Of a DNA stretch of 64,000 nt, positions 37,691 to 47,532 are shown in pieces (position 1 is the stretch's first letter; each line of letters opens with the position of its first letter). The position numbers were made by a program, and so were the translations under genes. The stretch is from Burkholderiales bacterium (lineage in GTDB: Bacteria > Pseudomonadota > Gammaproteobacteria > Burkholderiales > Thiobacteraceae), in the NCBI GenBank assembly GCA_023511995.1, contig JAIMAL010000011.1, forward strand, positions 25,453-89,452, given 5' to 3'. The notes under the pieces are model-generated. The model saw nothing but the letters and a program-made list of their open reading frames with translations, ran no database searches and had not been told where the DNA came from.

Positions 37691-39771
37691 GCGCTAGCTC
37701 CCAAAACGGCGGTGACCTTGACGGTCTTGGTGTCGGGAATTTCGGCGTGGGACAGTACCTTGAGCTGCGGCGCCACCCGGCGCAGGAAGCGGGACAGCAA
37801 TGGCCGCAGCGGCGCCGGGACCAGAAGCACGGGTGGTAGCCCCTGGGCTTCCTGCTGCTGCACCACCTGGCGCGTCCGGGTGAGAAGTCGCTCGGCAAGA
37901 CCCGGTTCCAGTCCCGGTCCCTGACCTTCGCCCACCTGGGTGGCCTGCAGCAGCAGCTGTTCCAGCTGGGGCTCGAGGGCGATCACTTGCAGCTCGTCGG
38001 TGCCGGGGAAGAGACCGGCCACGATGGAACGGCCCAAGGCGACCCGCACGGCGGCGATGAGGTCGTCCACGTTCTGGGTGCGGGGGGCGTGATCGGCCAG
38101 GGTGTCGAGGATGGTCTTCATGTCGCGGATGTGCACCCCTTCCTCCAAGAGCCCCTGCAACACCTTCTGCAGGGTGCTCAGGGACACCAGCTTGGGCACC
38201 GTTTCCTCCACCAGTTTGGGGGATTCCTTGGCGATGTGGTCGAGGAGCTGCTGCACCTCCTCGCGGCCGAGGAGCTCCGCGGCATGGCTTTGCATCACCT
38301 GGGAAAGATGGGTGGCGATCACCGTGCTGGCATCCACCACCGTGTAGCCGTAGGTTTGCGCCTGTTCCCGCAGGCTGGCCTCCACCCACACCGCGGGAAG
38401 CCCGAAGGTGGGGTCCCGCGTGGGGGTGCCGGGCAGCGTGCCCAGGACGCGCCCGGGATTGATGGCGAGAAATTGGCCAGGGAAAGCCTCGCCCCTTCCC
38501 ACTTCCACCCCCTTGAGGGTGATGCGGTAGGCGTTGGGACGCAGCTCCAGGTTGTCCCGGATATGCACCGGGGGCACGAGAAAGCCCCAGTCCTGGGCGA
38601 ATTTTTTGCGGATGGCGCGGATGCGCCGCAAAAGCTCGCCGTCCTGGCTGCGGTCCACCAGGGGGATGAGGCGGTAGCCCACTTCCAGCCCCAGGGCGTC
38701 CACCGGCTGCACATCGTCCCAGCTCACTTCCAGGGTTTCCGGCGCCGGCGTTGGCGGGATCTGCTCTTCGCGGGCGGCGGCTTCCTCCTCCCGCCGGCCG
38801 AGATACCAGGCGAGCGCCCCCAAGGCAGCGGCGAGAAGCAGGAAGGCCACGTGGGGCATGCCGGGAATGATGCCGAGGAAGGCGAGGATGGCGGCGGTGA
38901 GCATCAGCACCTGTGGGCGCTGGAAGATCTGCTGCACGAGCTGCTCGCTCATGTCCTGCTCGGCGGAGACGCGGGAGACGACGATGCCCGCCGAAGTGGA
39001 AATGATGAGAGCCGGAATCTGCGCCACCAGGCCGTCGCCGATGGTGAGCAGGGTGTAGTTGTTGGCCGCCTGGGCGAGGGACAGGTCGTGCTGGAAGACC
39101 CCCACCAGCAGGCCGCCGACGACGTTGATCACCATGATGATGATGCCGGCCACGGCATCCCCCCGCACGAACTTACTGGCACCATCCATGGCCCCGTAGA
39201 ACTCCGCCTCCCGGGCCACTTCGGCGCGCCGCCGGCGCGCCTCCTCCTCGCCGATGAGGCCGGTGTTGAGGTCGGCGTCGATGGCCATCTGCTTGCCCGG
39301 CATGGCATCGAGGGTGAAGCGCGCCGCCACTTCGGCAATCCGCCCCGCGCCCTTGGTGATGACGACGAAGTTGATGATGACGAGGATGACGAACACCACC
39401 AGCCCCACGGTGTAATTGCCGCCCACCAGGAAATGGCCGAAGGCCTCGATCACCTTGCCCGCCGCATCGGCGCCGGTGTGGCCCTGTAGCAGGATCACCC
39501 TTGTCGAGGCGACATTGAGGGAGAGGCGCAACAGGGTGGTGAGCAGCAGCACGGTGGGAAACACCGAAAAATCCAGCGGCCGCATCACATACAGGCTGAT
39601 GAGGAGAACGATCATCGCCAAGGCGATGTTGAAGGTGAACAACACGTCGAGGAGGAAGGGCGGCAGGGGCAGGATCATCATGGCCAGGATCATGACCACG
39701 AGCAGCGGCCCCGCCAGGCGGGTGAGGGTGATGCCGCCCGTCCAATCCAGGCTGCCGGCGCGCGCGTTCAT
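37687..39771 (-). CDS. flhA: Flagellar export gate protein FlhA
   Basis: 694 residues. About eight N-terminal membrane helices (to about 330) carry the FHIPEP-family cytoplasmic loop between helices 4 and 5 (TKGAGRIAEVAARFTLDAMPGKQ split by short breaks, about 140-165). A large C-terminal domain receives chaperone-substrate complexes. It is the core of the type III export gate. It overlaps flhF and flhB by 4 bases each. Confidence 0.97.
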   Translation of the reverse strand: MNARAGSLDWTGGITLTRLAGPLLVVMILAMMILPLPPFLLDVLFTFNIALAMIVLLISLYVMRPLDFSVFPTVLLLTTLLRLSLNVASTRVILLQGHTGADAAGKVIEAFGHFLVGGNYTVGLVVFVILVIINFVVITKGAGRIAEVAARFTLDAMPGKQMAIDADLNTGLIGEEEARRRRAEVAREAEFYGAMDGASKFVRGDAVAGIIIMVINVVGGLLVGVFQHDLSLAQAANNYTLLTIGDGLVAQIPALIISTSAGIVVSRVSAEQDMSEQLVQQIFQRPQVLMLTAAILAFLGIIPGMPHVAFLLLAAALGALAWYLGRREEEAAAREEQIPPTPAPETLEVSWDDVQPVDALGLEVGYRLIPLVDRSQDGELLRRIRAIRKKFAQDWGFLVPPVHIRDNLELRPNAYRITLKGVEVGRGEAFPGQFLAINPGRVLGTLPGTPTRDPTFGLPAVWVEASLREQAQTYGYTVVDASTVIATHLSQVMQSHAAELLGREEVQQLLDHIAKESPKLVEETVPKLVSLSTLQKVLQGLLEEGVHIRDMKTILDTLADHAPRTQNVDDLIAAVRVALGRSIVAGLFPGTDELQVIALEPQLEQLLLQATQVGEGQGPGLEPGLAERLLTRTRQVVQQQEAQGLPPVLLVPAPLRPLLSRFLRRVAPQLKVLSHAEIPDTKTVKVTAVLGASA

Positions 39772-40907
39772 CGCCCGGCCTCCTCAGCGGCCAGCGGGTC
39801 CATGTCGGGGGGCACGGGCAGATCCCGCGGCGGTTCGGGGGGAGAAGCGCCCTGGCGCAGCTGGTACACGTAGGCCAGCACCTGGGCCACCGCGGTGTAG
39901 AGGCGCTGCGGGATTTCCTCACCGATTTCCGCGTGGCGGTAGAGGGCGCGGGCAAGGGGCGGTGCCTGCACCACCGGCACACGATGTTCCTCCGCCAGCT
40001 CCAGGATGCGCTGGGCGACGAGGGCGGCGCCCTTGGCCACCACCTGCGGCGCCGCCATGCGCTTTTCCTCATAACGCAGGGCGACGGCGAAGCGGGTGGG
40101 GTTGGTCACCACCACCTGGGCCTTGGGCACCTCCGCCATCATGCGACGGCGGGCCGCCTCCCGCTGCAGCGCACGGATGCGGCTTTTGATCTGGGGATCG
40201 CCCTCCGCTTCCTTGATCTCCTGGCGCACCTCCTCCTTGGTCATGCGCAGGTTGCGCGCGTAGTCCCACAACTGGAAAGGCACGTCGGCGATGACCAGGA
40301 AGACGAAGGCACCGACCACCATGAGCGCGGTCCACCCCACCAGGCTGCCCACATGGCGCAGCGCCTGCCCCAGCGGCTCAGCAGGCAGGCCAAAGAGGCT
40401 GTCCAGGGACTGCCAGATGGCCCAGACGGCCACCCCACCGATGAGCAGGCTCTTCACCACCGCCTTCATGAGCTCCATGAGGCCGGTGAGGGAGAACATG
40501 CGCCGCAGTCCCGCCACCGGGTTGAGGCGGGCGAAATTGGGCACGAGGGGCTTCCAGGTGAAGTTCCAGCCGGACAGCAAAAGCGGCGTGATGAGGGCGG
40601 CAACCAGCAGCAGGGCGATGAGGGGCAGGAAGGCAAAAAGGGCGTCCACGAACTGGCCGTAGAGGCGGACGAGCATGAGCCGGGGATCGAAGATGCTGGC
40701 GCGGTCCAGGGTGAAGCCGCTTTCCATCAGGCGGGCCAGTTTGGCGAGGAAATGGTCGCCCAGGAGCATCAACACCCCCACCGCGGTGAGCAGTTCCACG
40801 AAGGTGGAAAGCTCCCGGGAGCGGACGACCTGGCCTTCCTCCCGCGCACGCTGAATGCGCCTGGCCGTTGCCGCTTCGGTCCGTTCTACGTCGCTTTCCT
40901 CGGCCAT
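39768..40907 (-). CDS. flhB: Flagellar export switch protein FlhB (NPTR variant)
   Basis: 379 residues with four membrane helices (about 30-50, 85-110, 140-160 and 185-210) and a C-terminal cytosolic domain. The self-cleavage motif, NPTH in most homologues, reads N269-P-T-R272 (VVVTNPTRFAVALRY). Cleavage between Asn and Pro switches export from hook to filament proteins. Position 269-272 is the same as in Salmonella. It leads the flhB-flhA-flhF-flhG-fliA run. A possible weak promoter (TTGTGT, 15 bases, TACACT) lies just upstream. Confidence 0.95.
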   Translation of the reverse strand: MAEESDVERTEAATARRIQRAREEGQVVRSRELSTFVELLTAVGVLMLLGDHFLAKLARLMESGFTLDRASIFDPRLMLVRLYGQFVDALFAFLPLIALLLVAALITPLLLSGWNFTWKPLVPNFARLNPVAGLRRMFSLTGLMELMKAVVKSLLIGGVAVWAIWQSLDSLFGLPAEPLGQALRHVGSLVGWTALMVVGAFVFLVIADVPFQLWDYARNLRMTKEEVRQEIKEAEGDPQIKSRIRALQREAARRRMMAEVPKAQVVVTNPTRFAVALRYEEKRMAAPQVVAKGAALVAQRILELAEEHRVPVVQAPPLARALYRHAEIGEEIPQRLYTAVAQVLAYVYQLRQGASPPEPPRDLPVPPDMDPLAAEEAGR

Positions 40908-40998
40908 CCCCGTCCCCCAACGGAGCTATAGTGTATCACTTGGGGGAAAAACACAAGATATTGTGGTCTGGGCGGGGGTGGGGTCCGGGGGGAGGGGG

Positions 40999-41193
40999 TT
41001 ACTGGCTTTCCTCCAGCCAGGTCATCTGGATGGCTTCCAGGATTTTTTCGTTGGAGGCGTTGGGGTCGTCGTCGAAGCCGGGCAGCGCCATCACCCACCG
41101 GTGGAGGTCGGTGAAGCGCACGGACAACGGGTCCACGTCGGGGTGGGTCTCGGCCAGCGCAATGGCAATGTCACGCACGTCGGTCCATTTCAT
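40999..41193 (-). CDS. iscX: IscX (Fe-S assembly accessory protein)
   Basis: A 64-residue acidic protein ([30 protein letters not shown]), the YfhJ/IscX family. It binds IscS and iron and tunes cluster formation. It is the last gene of the isc operon, with its start overlapping the fdx stop by one base. Confidence 0.95.
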   Translation of the reverse strand: MKWTDVRDIAIALAETHPDVDPLSVRFTDLHRWVMALPGFDDDPNASNEKILEAIQMTWLEESQ

Positions 41194-41531
41194 CAGCGGC
41201 CTTCCTTCACCATGTTGATGGAGTATTTGGGAATCTCGATGACCAGATCGTCGCTCATGATGATGGCCTGGCAGGACAGGCGGGAGGTGGGCTCCAGCCC
41301 CCAGGCCTTGTCCAGCAGGTCTTCCTCCTGTTCGGTGGGAGGGATCAGGGATTCGTAGCCTTCCCGCACGATCACGTGGCAGGTGGTGCAGGCGCAGGAC
41401 TTCTCGCAGGCGTGCTCGATCTCGATGCCGTTCTCAAGCAAGGTGTCGCAGATGGTCTTGCCCGGTGTCGCCTCGATGACGGCGCCTTCCGGGCAGATTT
41501 CCTCGTGGGGCAGAACGATCAGTTGCGGCAT
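41193..41531 (-). CDS. fdx: ISC-type [2Fe-2S] ferredoxin
   Basis: 112 residues. The four cluster ligands are visible as [10 protein letters not shown] plus the later Cys in LSCQAI (C-X5-C-X2-C-Xn-C pattern). It is an adrenodoxin-like ferredoxin that supplies electrons to IscS/IscU and to [4Fe-4S] assembly. It follows hscA by 9 bases. Confidence 0.96.
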   Translation of the reverse strand: MPQLIVLPHEEICPEGAVIEATPGKTICDTLLENGIEIEHACEKSCACTTCHVIVREGYESLIPPTEQEEDLLDKAWGLEPTSRLSCQAIIMSDDLVIEIPKYSINMVKEGR

Positions 41532-41540
41532 GGTTCTTCG

Positions 41541-43406
41541 TCAGGTGCGGATGTCGGCGAGTTTCTGGCCGGCCAGCGCCTTGCGGATGGAGGCATCCAT
41601 GCGCCGCGCGGCGAAGCCTTCGCTCGCCTTGTTGAGGGCCTCGATGGCGGCCTTGATGGCACGGTGGTCTTCGCCGGCGAGGGTGGTGCGCAAGTTTTCC
41701 ATGGCGGCTTCGATCGTCGCTCGCTCCGCCTCGTCGAGGAGGGTTGCCCCGTCCGCGGCCAAGGCGGACTGCACCGCCTCGAGAATGCGCTGGCCTTCCA
41801 CCTGCTGCTCCCGCAGCGCCCGGGCCAGCATATCATCGGCGGCATGCTCGCGGGAAGCGGTGAGCATGCGGGTGATCTCCTCGTCGGTGAGGCCGTAGGA
41901 GGGTTTGACCGTGATGGCCGCCTCCACCCCGGAGGTCTGTTCCCGGGCCGAGACCGACAGCAGGCCGTCGGCATCCACCTGGAAAGTGACGCGCACCCGT
42001 GCCGCGCCCGCCACCATGGGGGGGATGCCGCGCAACTCGAATCGGGCCAGCGACCGGCATTCGCTGACCAGCTCCCGTTCCCCCTGCACCACGTGGAAGC
42101 TCATTGCGGTCTGGCCATCCTTGAAGGTGGTGAAGTCCTGGGCACGGGCGATGGGGATGGGTGAGTTGCGGGGGATGATTTTCTCCACCAACCCCCCCAT
42201 GGTTTCGATGCCCAGGGAAAGGGGGATCACGTCGAGGAGGAGCATGTCGTCGGCCTTGTTGCCGGCGAGGATGTTGGCCTGAATGGCCGCCCCGAGGGCC
42301 ACCACCTTGTCGGGGTCCAGGTTGTTTAAGGGTTCCTGGCCGAAGAATTCGGCTACGGCGCGCTGCACCGGTGGCATGCGCGTTGCCCCGCCCACCATGA
42401 CCACGCCCTTGATGTCTTGCGGGGTGAGGCCCGCATCCCGCAGCGCCTTGCGCACGGGAATGAGGGTCTTCTGCACGAGACTGCGCGTCAGTTCAGCGAA
42501 GCGCTCACTGGTGAGCACGAGGTCCACCGTCTCGCCGGTGGAAAGCACGGCGGTGAAACGGGTTTCCGGGTGGAAGGTGAGCTCCTCCTTCACCTCCCGC
42601 GCCTTGGTCAGAAGCAGCCGGTTGTCTTCCGCGTTGAGGGCGGACAGGTGGGCCTGTTCCAGCACCCAGCAGTAGATGCGGCGGTCGAAATCATCACCAC
42701 CGAGGGCGGAATCGCCGGCGGTGGCGAGCACCTCGAATACGCCCTTCTCTAGCCGTAGGATGGAAATGTCGAAGGTGCCTCCACCCAGGTCATAGACGGC
42801 GTAGATGCCCTCCGAGGCGTTGTCCAGGCCGTAGGCCACGGCGGCCGCCGTGGGCTCGTTGAGAAGGCGCAGCACGTTGAGGCCGGCCAGCCGCGCTGCA
42901 TCCTTGGTGGCCTGCCGCTGGGCATCGTCGAAATAGGCGGGCACGGTGATCACGGCGCCCACCAGCTCACCACCCAGGGCCTTTTCCGCGCGGCGGCGGA
43001 GCACCTTGAGAATCTCCGCCGACACCTCCACCGGGCTTTTCACCCCGGCCACGGTGCGAAACTGCACCATGCCCGGCGCATCCACGAACTGGTAGGGTAG
43101 CTCATGGGCATGGGGAATGTCCTTGAGACCCCGGCCCATGAAGCGCTTGACGGAGACGATGGTGTTCTTCGGATCGGCGCACTGGTGCATCTGGGCCTCA
43201 TAACCCACCTCGGTGCTGCCGTCCGGAAAATAGCGCACCACCGAAGGCAGCAGGCTTCTGCCCTGCTCGTCGTTGATCACCACTGCGAGCCCGCTGCGCA
43301 CCGTGGCCACCAGGGAATTGGTGGTGCCCAGGTCGATGCCCACCGCCAGCCGGTGCTGGTGGGGCGCGGTACTCATGCCGGGTTCGGCGATCTGCAGCAG
43401 TGCCAT
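41541..43406 (-). CDS. hscA: Fe-S assembly chaperone HscA (Hsp70 family)
   Basis: A 621-residue Hsp70. The nucleotide-binding domain includes [22 protein letters not shown] and [11 protein letters not shown], and the C-terminal substrate domain is the specialised HscA type that grips the LPPVK loop of IscU. It releases clusters from IscU with HscB as partner. It lies between hscB and fdx. Confidence 0.97.
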   Translation of the reverse strand: MALLQIAEPGMSTAPHQHRLAVGIDLGTTNSLVATVRSGLAVVINDEQGRSLLPSVVRYFPDGSTEVGYEAQMHQCADPKNTIVSVKRFMGRGLKDIPHAHELPYQFVDAPGMVQFRTVAGVKSPVEVSAEILKVLRRRAEKALGGELVGAVITVPAYFDDAQRQATKDAARLAGLNVLRLLNEPTAAAVAYGLDNASEGIYAVYDLGGGTFDISILRLEKGVFEVLATAGDSALGGDDFDRRIYCWVLEQAHLSALNAEDNRLLLTKAREVKEELTFHPETRFTAVLSTGETVDLVLTSERFAELTRSLVQKTLIPVRKALRDAGLTPQDIKGVVMVGGATRMPPVQRAVAEFFGQEPLNNLDPDKVVALGAAIQANILAGNKADDMLLLDVIPLSLGIETMGGLVEKIIPRNSPIPIARAQDFTTFKDGQTAMSFHVVQGERELVSECRSLARFELRGIPPMVAGAARVRVTFQVDADGLLSVSAREQTSGVEAAITVKPSYGLTDEEITRMLTASREHAADDMLARALREQQVEGQRILEAVQSALAADGATLLDEAERATIEAAMENLRTTLAGEDHRAIKAAIEALNKASEGFAARRMDASIRKALAGQKLADIRT

Positions 43407-43423
43407 GGCTTGTCCTTTGCGGG

Positions 43424-43954
43424 CTAGCTTTCCAGGGCTTCGAGGGCGGCGTGGATTTCTTCCCGGAGTTTTTCCAAAAAGCGGAGTTTACGCACGGTGG
43501 CGGCGGCGTGCACGTAATCGTGCGCTTCGTCGATGTCGCGGGCAAGTTCGTCTTCCAGGGCGTGCATTTCCCGCCGGAGCTTGCCCGCCAGATGATCGAG
43601 CTCGCCGATCTCGCCGGCCTGCCGCGCCTCCTGGATGGCTTCACGCCATTCCATCTGGGCCATGAGAAAGTCCGCCGGCATGACGGTGTTGGTCTCCTCC
43701 GCCGTGTCCACGCCGTGCAGGGAGAGCAGATAACGCGCCCGGGCAACGGGGTTCTTCAGGGTCTGGTAGGCTTCGTTGATGTGGGTGGCCCACTGCATGG
43801 ACAGCCGTTTTTCCGTCTCCGTGGCGTGGGCAAAGCGGTCCGGGTGCACCTGCGCCTGCAGGTCGCGAAAGGCCTGCTCAAGACGCGCGCCATCGATGGC
43901 GAAGGCCGGCGCCAGGCCAAAGAGCTCGAAGTAATTGCGGGAGAAATCGATCAT
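43424..43954 (-). CDS. hscB: Fe-S assembly co-chaperone HscB (J protein)
   Basis: 176 residues. An N-terminal J domain with the HPD triad (VHPDRFA, about residue 38) is followed by a C-terminal helical IscU-binding domain. ATG 43954 ([12 protein letters not shown]) is the family start; the longer frame upstream covers the 123-base gap after iscA. That gap holds CCCCTCAAGGGG and CGCGAGTGTCGCG palindromes but nothing I can name. Confidence 0.95.
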   Translation of the reverse strand: MIDFSRNYFELFGLAPAFAIDGARLEQAFRDLQAQVHPDRFAHATETEKRLSMQWATHINEAYQTLKNPVARARYLLSLHGVDTAEETNTVMPADFLMAQMEWREAIQEARQAGEIGELDHLAGKLRREMHALEDELARDIDEAHDYVHAAATVRKLRFLEKLREEIHAALEALES

Positions 43955-44077
43955 GGGTACCGGTGTGTCTGCGCCGGGGCGCCGTGCTTCCTGCGCGGCT
44001 TGGGCGAAAGCTTCACCCCTCAAGGGGCGGGCTCGCCCACGGGCCTGCCGGCGTGGCGCGAGTGTCGCGAGGAAGGC

Positions 44078-44401
44078 TCAGACGTTGAAGGATTCGCCGC
44101 AGCCGCAGGTGTCCTTCACGTTGGGGTTGTTGAACTTGAAACCCTCGTTCAGCCCCTCGCGCGCATAGTCGAGCTCGGTGCCGTCGAGATAGACCAGGCT
44201 TTTGGGGTCCACGTACACCTTCACGCCATGGCTTTCGAATTCCTGGTCCTCGGGACGCACCTCGTCGGCGAATTCCAGTACATAGGCCAGTCCGGAACAG
44301 CCGGTGGTGCGCACGCCCAGCCGCAGGCCCACGCCCTTGCCCCGTTTGGCCAGGAAGTTCTTCACATGGTTTGCCGCTTTTTCCGTCAAGGTGATGGCCA
44401 T
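44078..44401 (-). CDS. iscA: Iron-sulfur carrier IscA
   Basis: 107 residues, A-type carrier (HesB family) with the three conserved cysteines (TGCSGLAY and DTCGCGESF). It accepts clusters from IscU and delivers them. It follows iscU by 25 bases. Confidence 0.97.
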   Translation of the reverse strand: MAITLTEKAANHVKNFLAKRGKGVGLRLGVRTTGCSGLAYVLEFADEVRPEDQEFESHGVKVYVDPKSLVYLDGTELDYAREGLNEGFKFNNPNVKDTCGCGESFNV

Positions 44402-44426
44402 TTGGTGCTTTCCCCCGTGAATGGCT

Positions 44427-44843
44427 TCACTCGTTGGCCGCGGCTTCCTGGGGCGTGGTGTCCAGGCCGTGTTTCCGCTTGTAGTCCGCCACCGCCGCCT
44501 TGATGGCGTCCTCTGCCAGGATGGAACAGTGGATTTTCACCGGCGGCAGCGCCAGCTCCTCGGCAATCTGGGTGTTCTTGATCTGCAGCGCCTCATCGAG
44601 GGTCTTGCCCTTCACCCATTCGGTGACGAGCGAGCTCGAAGCAATGGCCGAGCCGCAGCCGTAGGTCTTGAAGCGGGCGTCCTCGATGATGCCATCCTTG
44701 TTGACTTTGATCTGCAGCTTCATGACGTCGCCACAGGCGGGGGCGCCCACCATGCCGGTGCCCACCGACTCGTCATCCTTGTTGAAGGAACCCACGTTGC
44801 GCGGGTTTTCGTAGTGATCGAGAACTTTGTCGCTGTATGCCAT
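44427..44843 (-). CDS. iscU: Iron-sulfur cluster scaffold IscU
   Basis: 138 residues. The three cluster ligands Cys37, Cys63 and Cys106 sit at exactly the E. coli positions, and LPPVK (99-103), the HscA recognition site, is intact. Clusters are built here from IscS sulfur. Confidence 0.98.
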   Translation of the reverse strand: MAYSDKVLDHYENPRNVGSFNKDDESVGTGMVGAPACGDVMKLQIKVNKDGIIEDARFKTYGCGSAIASSSLVTEWVKGKTLDEALQIKNTQIAEELALPPVKIHCSILAEDAIKAAVADYKRKHGLDTTPQEAAANE

Positions 44844-44879
44844 GACTCGCTCCTTCGCTTGCTATCTGACTTGTTGGGT

Positions 44880-46091
44880 TCAGTGGGCAGCCCACTGGAC
44901 GGAGTTGAGATCGATGCCCTCCTTGTACATCTCCCAAAGCGGGGAGAGTTCACGGAGTTTGGCGATCTTGCGGCTAACCAGATCGATGGTGTAGTCGATC
45001 TCTTCCTCGGTGGTGAACCGCCCGATGGTAAACCGGATCGAGCTGTGCGCCAATTCGTCGCTGCGCCCCAGCGCCTTCAGCACGTAGGACGGCTCCAGGC
45101 TTGCCGAGGTGCAGGCAGAACCGCTGGAGACCGCCACGTCCTTGATGGCCATGATCAGCGATTCGCCCTCCACGTAGCTGAAACTCACGTTGAGGTTGTG
45201 CGGCACACGGCGTTCCATGTCGCCGTTGACATGGACTTCCTCGATCTTGCTCAAACCCTTCCAGAGTTTGTCGCGCAGTCTGCGGATGCGTTCGTTCTCG
45301 CTAGCCATTTCCTCGCGGGCGATGGCGAAGGCTTCGCCCATGCCCACGATTTGGTGCGTGGCCAGGGTGCCGGAGCGCAGCCCCCGCTCATGACCGCCGC
45401 CGTGCATCTGCGGCTCCAGCCGGATACGCGGCTTGCGCCGCACGTAGAGGGCGCCGATGCCCTTCGGCCCGTAGGTCTTGTGGGCGGAGAAAGACATCAG
45501 ATCCACCTTCAGCCGGGCGAGGTCGATGGCCACCTTGCCGGTCGCCTGGGCCGCGTCCACGTGGAAGATGACGCCCCGTTCGCGGCAGATTTCCCCCAGG
45601 GTTTCGATGTCCTGGATGACGCCGATCTCGTTGTTGACGAACATCACGGAGGCGAGGATGGTGTCCGGGCGCAGGGCCGCCTGGAATTTTTCCAGGTCAA
45701 GCAGCCCATTGGGCTCGGGGGCGAGATAGGTGACCTCGAAGCCCTGGCGTTCCAGCTCGCGACAGGTATCGAGGACCGCCTTGTGTTCCGTCTTCACGGT
45801 GACGATGTGCCGCCCCTTGCCCTTGTAGAAATGGGCGGCGCCCTTCAGCGCCAGGTTGTTGGATTCTGTGGCACCGGAAGTCCAGATGATTTCCTTGGGA
45901 TCGGCATTGACCAACGAGGCGACCTGCTCGCGGGCATGTTCCACGGCCTTTTCCGCCTCCCAGCCAAAGGCATGGGAACGCGAGGCCGGATTGCCGAATT
46001 TCTCCGTGAGGTAGGGAATCATCTTCTCCGCGACACGGGGATCCACCGGCGTGGTCGCCGAGTAGTCCAGGTAGATGGGAAGTTTCAGCAT
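44880..46091 (-). CDS. iscS: Cysteine desulfurase IscS
   Basis: 403 residues, class V PLP enzyme. The PLP lysine is in [10 protein letters not shown] and the persulfide cysteine in [15 protein letters not shown]. It takes sulfur from cysteine for Fe-S clusters and tRNA thiolation. A 36-base gap separates it from iscU, and a 44-base gap from iscR. Confidence 0.98.
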   Translation of the reverse strand: MLKLPIYLDYSATTPVDPRVAEKMIPYLTEKFGNPASRSHAFGWEAEKAVEHAREQVASLVNADPKEIIWTSGATESNNLALKGAAHFYKGKGRHIVTVKTEHKAVLDTCRELERQGFEVTYLAPEPNGLLDLEKFQAALRPDTILASVMFVNNEIGVIQDIETLGEICRERGVIFHVDAAQATGKVAIDLARLKVDLMSFSAHKTYGPKGIGALYVRRKPRIRLEPQMHGGGHERGLRSGTLATHQIVGMGEAFAIAREEMASENERIRRLRDKLWKGLSKIEEVHVNGDMERRVPHNLNVSFSYVEGESLIMAIKDVAVSSGSACTSASLEPSYVLKALGRSDELAHSSIRFTIGRFTTEEEIDYTIDLVSRKIAKLRELSPLWEMYKEGIDLNSVQWAAH

Positions 46092-46135
46092 ATCGATTCG
46101 TCCTTTGTGCCTGCGTCCATGCCTGCCGTCGCCCC

Positions 46136-46609
46136 TCAGGCCACGGCCGCCTTATTGTCGGAATCCTGGCGGTTGTCGCGCATGACCGCCACCTTCGCCG
46201 CCTGTGCCTTCTGGTTGGCCACCAGATCGGCCAGGGTGACCGACTCCAGATAGTCATAGATATGGCGGTTCAGATTGGTCCACAGTTCGTGGGTCATGCA
46301 GCGCTCCCCATCCAGGCAGTCTCCCAGACCACCGCACTGGGTGGCATCCACCGGCTCGTCCACGGCGCGGATGATGTCCGCCACGGATACCTCCGCCGCG
46401 CTCTTCGCCAGGGTATAGCCCCCGCCCGGGCCGCGCACGCTGTCCACCAGGGCATGGCGGCGCAGCTTGCCGAAGAGCTGCTCCAGATAGGAGAGAGAAA
46501 TTTTCTGCCGCTCGCTGATCCCGGCCAGGGTGACGGGTCCGCTCCCGTCGCGCAGGGCGAGGTCCAGCATGGCAGTCACTGCGAAGCGTCCTTTGGTCGT
46601 GAGTCTCAT
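46136..46609 (-). CDS. iscR: Fe-S sensing transcription factor IscR
   Basis: 157 residues, Rrf2 family. An N-terminal winged helix-turn-helix ([18 protein letters not shown]) is followed by cluster ligands Cys92, Cys98, Cys104 and His107, all at the E. coli positions. The [2Fe-2S] form represses isc genes at type 1 sites; the apo form acts at type 2 sites. An excellent type 1-like site covers its own -35, and a second covers the cysE promoter. Confidence 0.97.
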   Translation of the reverse strand: MRLTTKGRFAVTAMLDLALRDGSGPVTLAGISERQKISLSYLEQLFGKLRRHALVDSVRGPGGGYTLAKSAAEVSVADIIRAVDEPVDATQCGGLGDCLDGERCMTHELWTNLNRHIYDYLESVTLADLVANQKAQAAKVAVMRDNRQDSDNKAAVA

Positions 46610-46625
46610 GGCAGTTTCCCCGTTG

Positions 46626-46656
46626 ATCTGACTTCAGATGGTGCCCGTACCGGGCA
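46626..46656 (-). other. Tandem inverted repeats in the iscR leader
   Basis: Two hairpins in the predicted iscR 5' leader: TGCCCG/CGGGCA with a 3-base loop (46642-46656) and ATCTGA/TCAGAT with a 2-base loop (46626-46639), the second just before the ribosome-binding region. They could affect translation or mRNA stability. No known motif is recognised. Confidence 0.45.
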
Positions 46657-46664
46657 GTGGCTTA

Positions 46665-46697
46665 AAGCTACCGTACCCGAGCATTTTAGTCAACTAT
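46665..46697 (-). promoter_or_regulatory. iscR promoter with IscR type 1 operator
   Basis: On the minus strand TTGACT (-35, 46693-46688), 17 bases, TAGCTT (-10, 46670-46665). The 25-mer at 46673-46697 fits the E. coli type 1 IscR consensus ATASYYGACTRWWWYAGTCRRSTAT at 22 of 25 positions and covers the -35. It lies across the last codons and stop of cysE. This predicts IscR autorepression. Confidence 0.8.
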
Positions 46698-47438
46698 TTT
46701 GTTCAAATAGTTCACATCGAACTGGTCGGTGGGCACCGCTTCCTTGTCCAGCTTCGCCCCCATCTCCTGTAAAGTCTTGAAAATCAGATCCATACGACGG
46801 TCACTGGTGGCGAGGTGATCCAGGATGGCGTGGAGGGCCTTGACCATGGGGTCGTTCATGTCCTGGCTGATGGCATAGGCGGAAAAGCCCATTTTCTCGG
46901 CGGTGGCGGCCCGCTGCTTGTCCCGCTCGCTGTCCAGGATGCGCGCCGGAATGCCCACCGCCGTGGCGCCGGCGGGGACGTCCTTGACTACCACGGCATT
47001 GGAGCCGATCTTCGCCCCGTCGCCGATCTGAATCGGCCCCAGCACCTTGGCGCCGGCGCCGATGACCACCCCTTTGCCCAGGGTGGGATGCCGCTTGCCC
47101 TTCTTCCACGTCGTCCCCCCCAGGGTGACACCGTGATAGAGGGTGCAGTCATCGCCGATTTCCGCCGTTTCCCCCACCACCACGCCCATGCCGTGGTCGA
47201 TGAAGACCCGGCGGCCGATCACCGCCGCGGGGTGGATTTCGATCCCCGTCAGCCAACGGCTCAGGTGGGCAATGAAGCGGGCGAGCCACTTGAAGCCCGC
47301 CTTCCACAGGCGGTGGGTCAGCCGATGGATGAGGAGGGCGTGCACCCCGGGGTAGGTGGTGAGCACCTCCCAGGTGGAGCGCGCCGCCGGATCGCGCTCG
47401 AAAACGACGGCGATGTCTTCACGCAGATGCTTGAACAC
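46686..47438 (-). CDS. cysE: Serine O-acetyltransferase CysE
   Basis: 250 residues. An N-terminal helical part is followed by a left-handed beta-helix of hexapeptide repeats ([38 protein letters not shown]), then a C-terminal extension of about 75 residues ending LNKIVD. It makes O-acetylserine, the carbon backbone for cysteine. It lies between trmJ and iscR; cysteine is the sulfur donor for IscS, so the link makes biochemical sense. Its promoter carries an IscR-like operator. Confidence 0.96.
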   Translation of the reverse strand: MFKHLREDIAVVFERDPAARSTWEVLTTYPGVHALLIHRLTHRLWKAGFKWLARFIAHLSRWLTGIEIHPAAVIGRRVFIDHGMGVVVGETAEIGDDCTLYHGVTLGGTTWKKGKRHPTLGKGVVIGAGAKVLGPIQIGDGAKIGSNAVVVKDVPAGATAVGIPARILDSERDKQRAATAEKMGFSAYAISQDMNDPMVKALHAILDHLATSDRRMDLIFKTLQEMGAKLDKEAVPTDQFDVNYLNKIVD

Positions 47439-47499
47439 GGGCCTTCCCCATGTGCCTGCCCCTGTCTCGGGAATGGGGCTTTTCCAGAGGTCGATGTCT

Positions 47500-47532
47500 A
47501 TTATAGGGTAGTTGAGTAAAACAGTCCACTTT
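47500..47532 (-). promoter_or_regulatory. cysE promoter overlapped by an IscR type 1-like site
   Basis: On the minus strand TGGACT (-35, 47528-47523), 17 bases, TATAAT (-10, 47505-47500, perfect), with a start about 56 bases before cysE. The 25-mer 47508-47532 matches the type 1 IscR consensus at 21 of 25 positions on either strand and covers the -35 and most of the spacer. It reaches the last base of trmJ. Confidence 0.65.
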
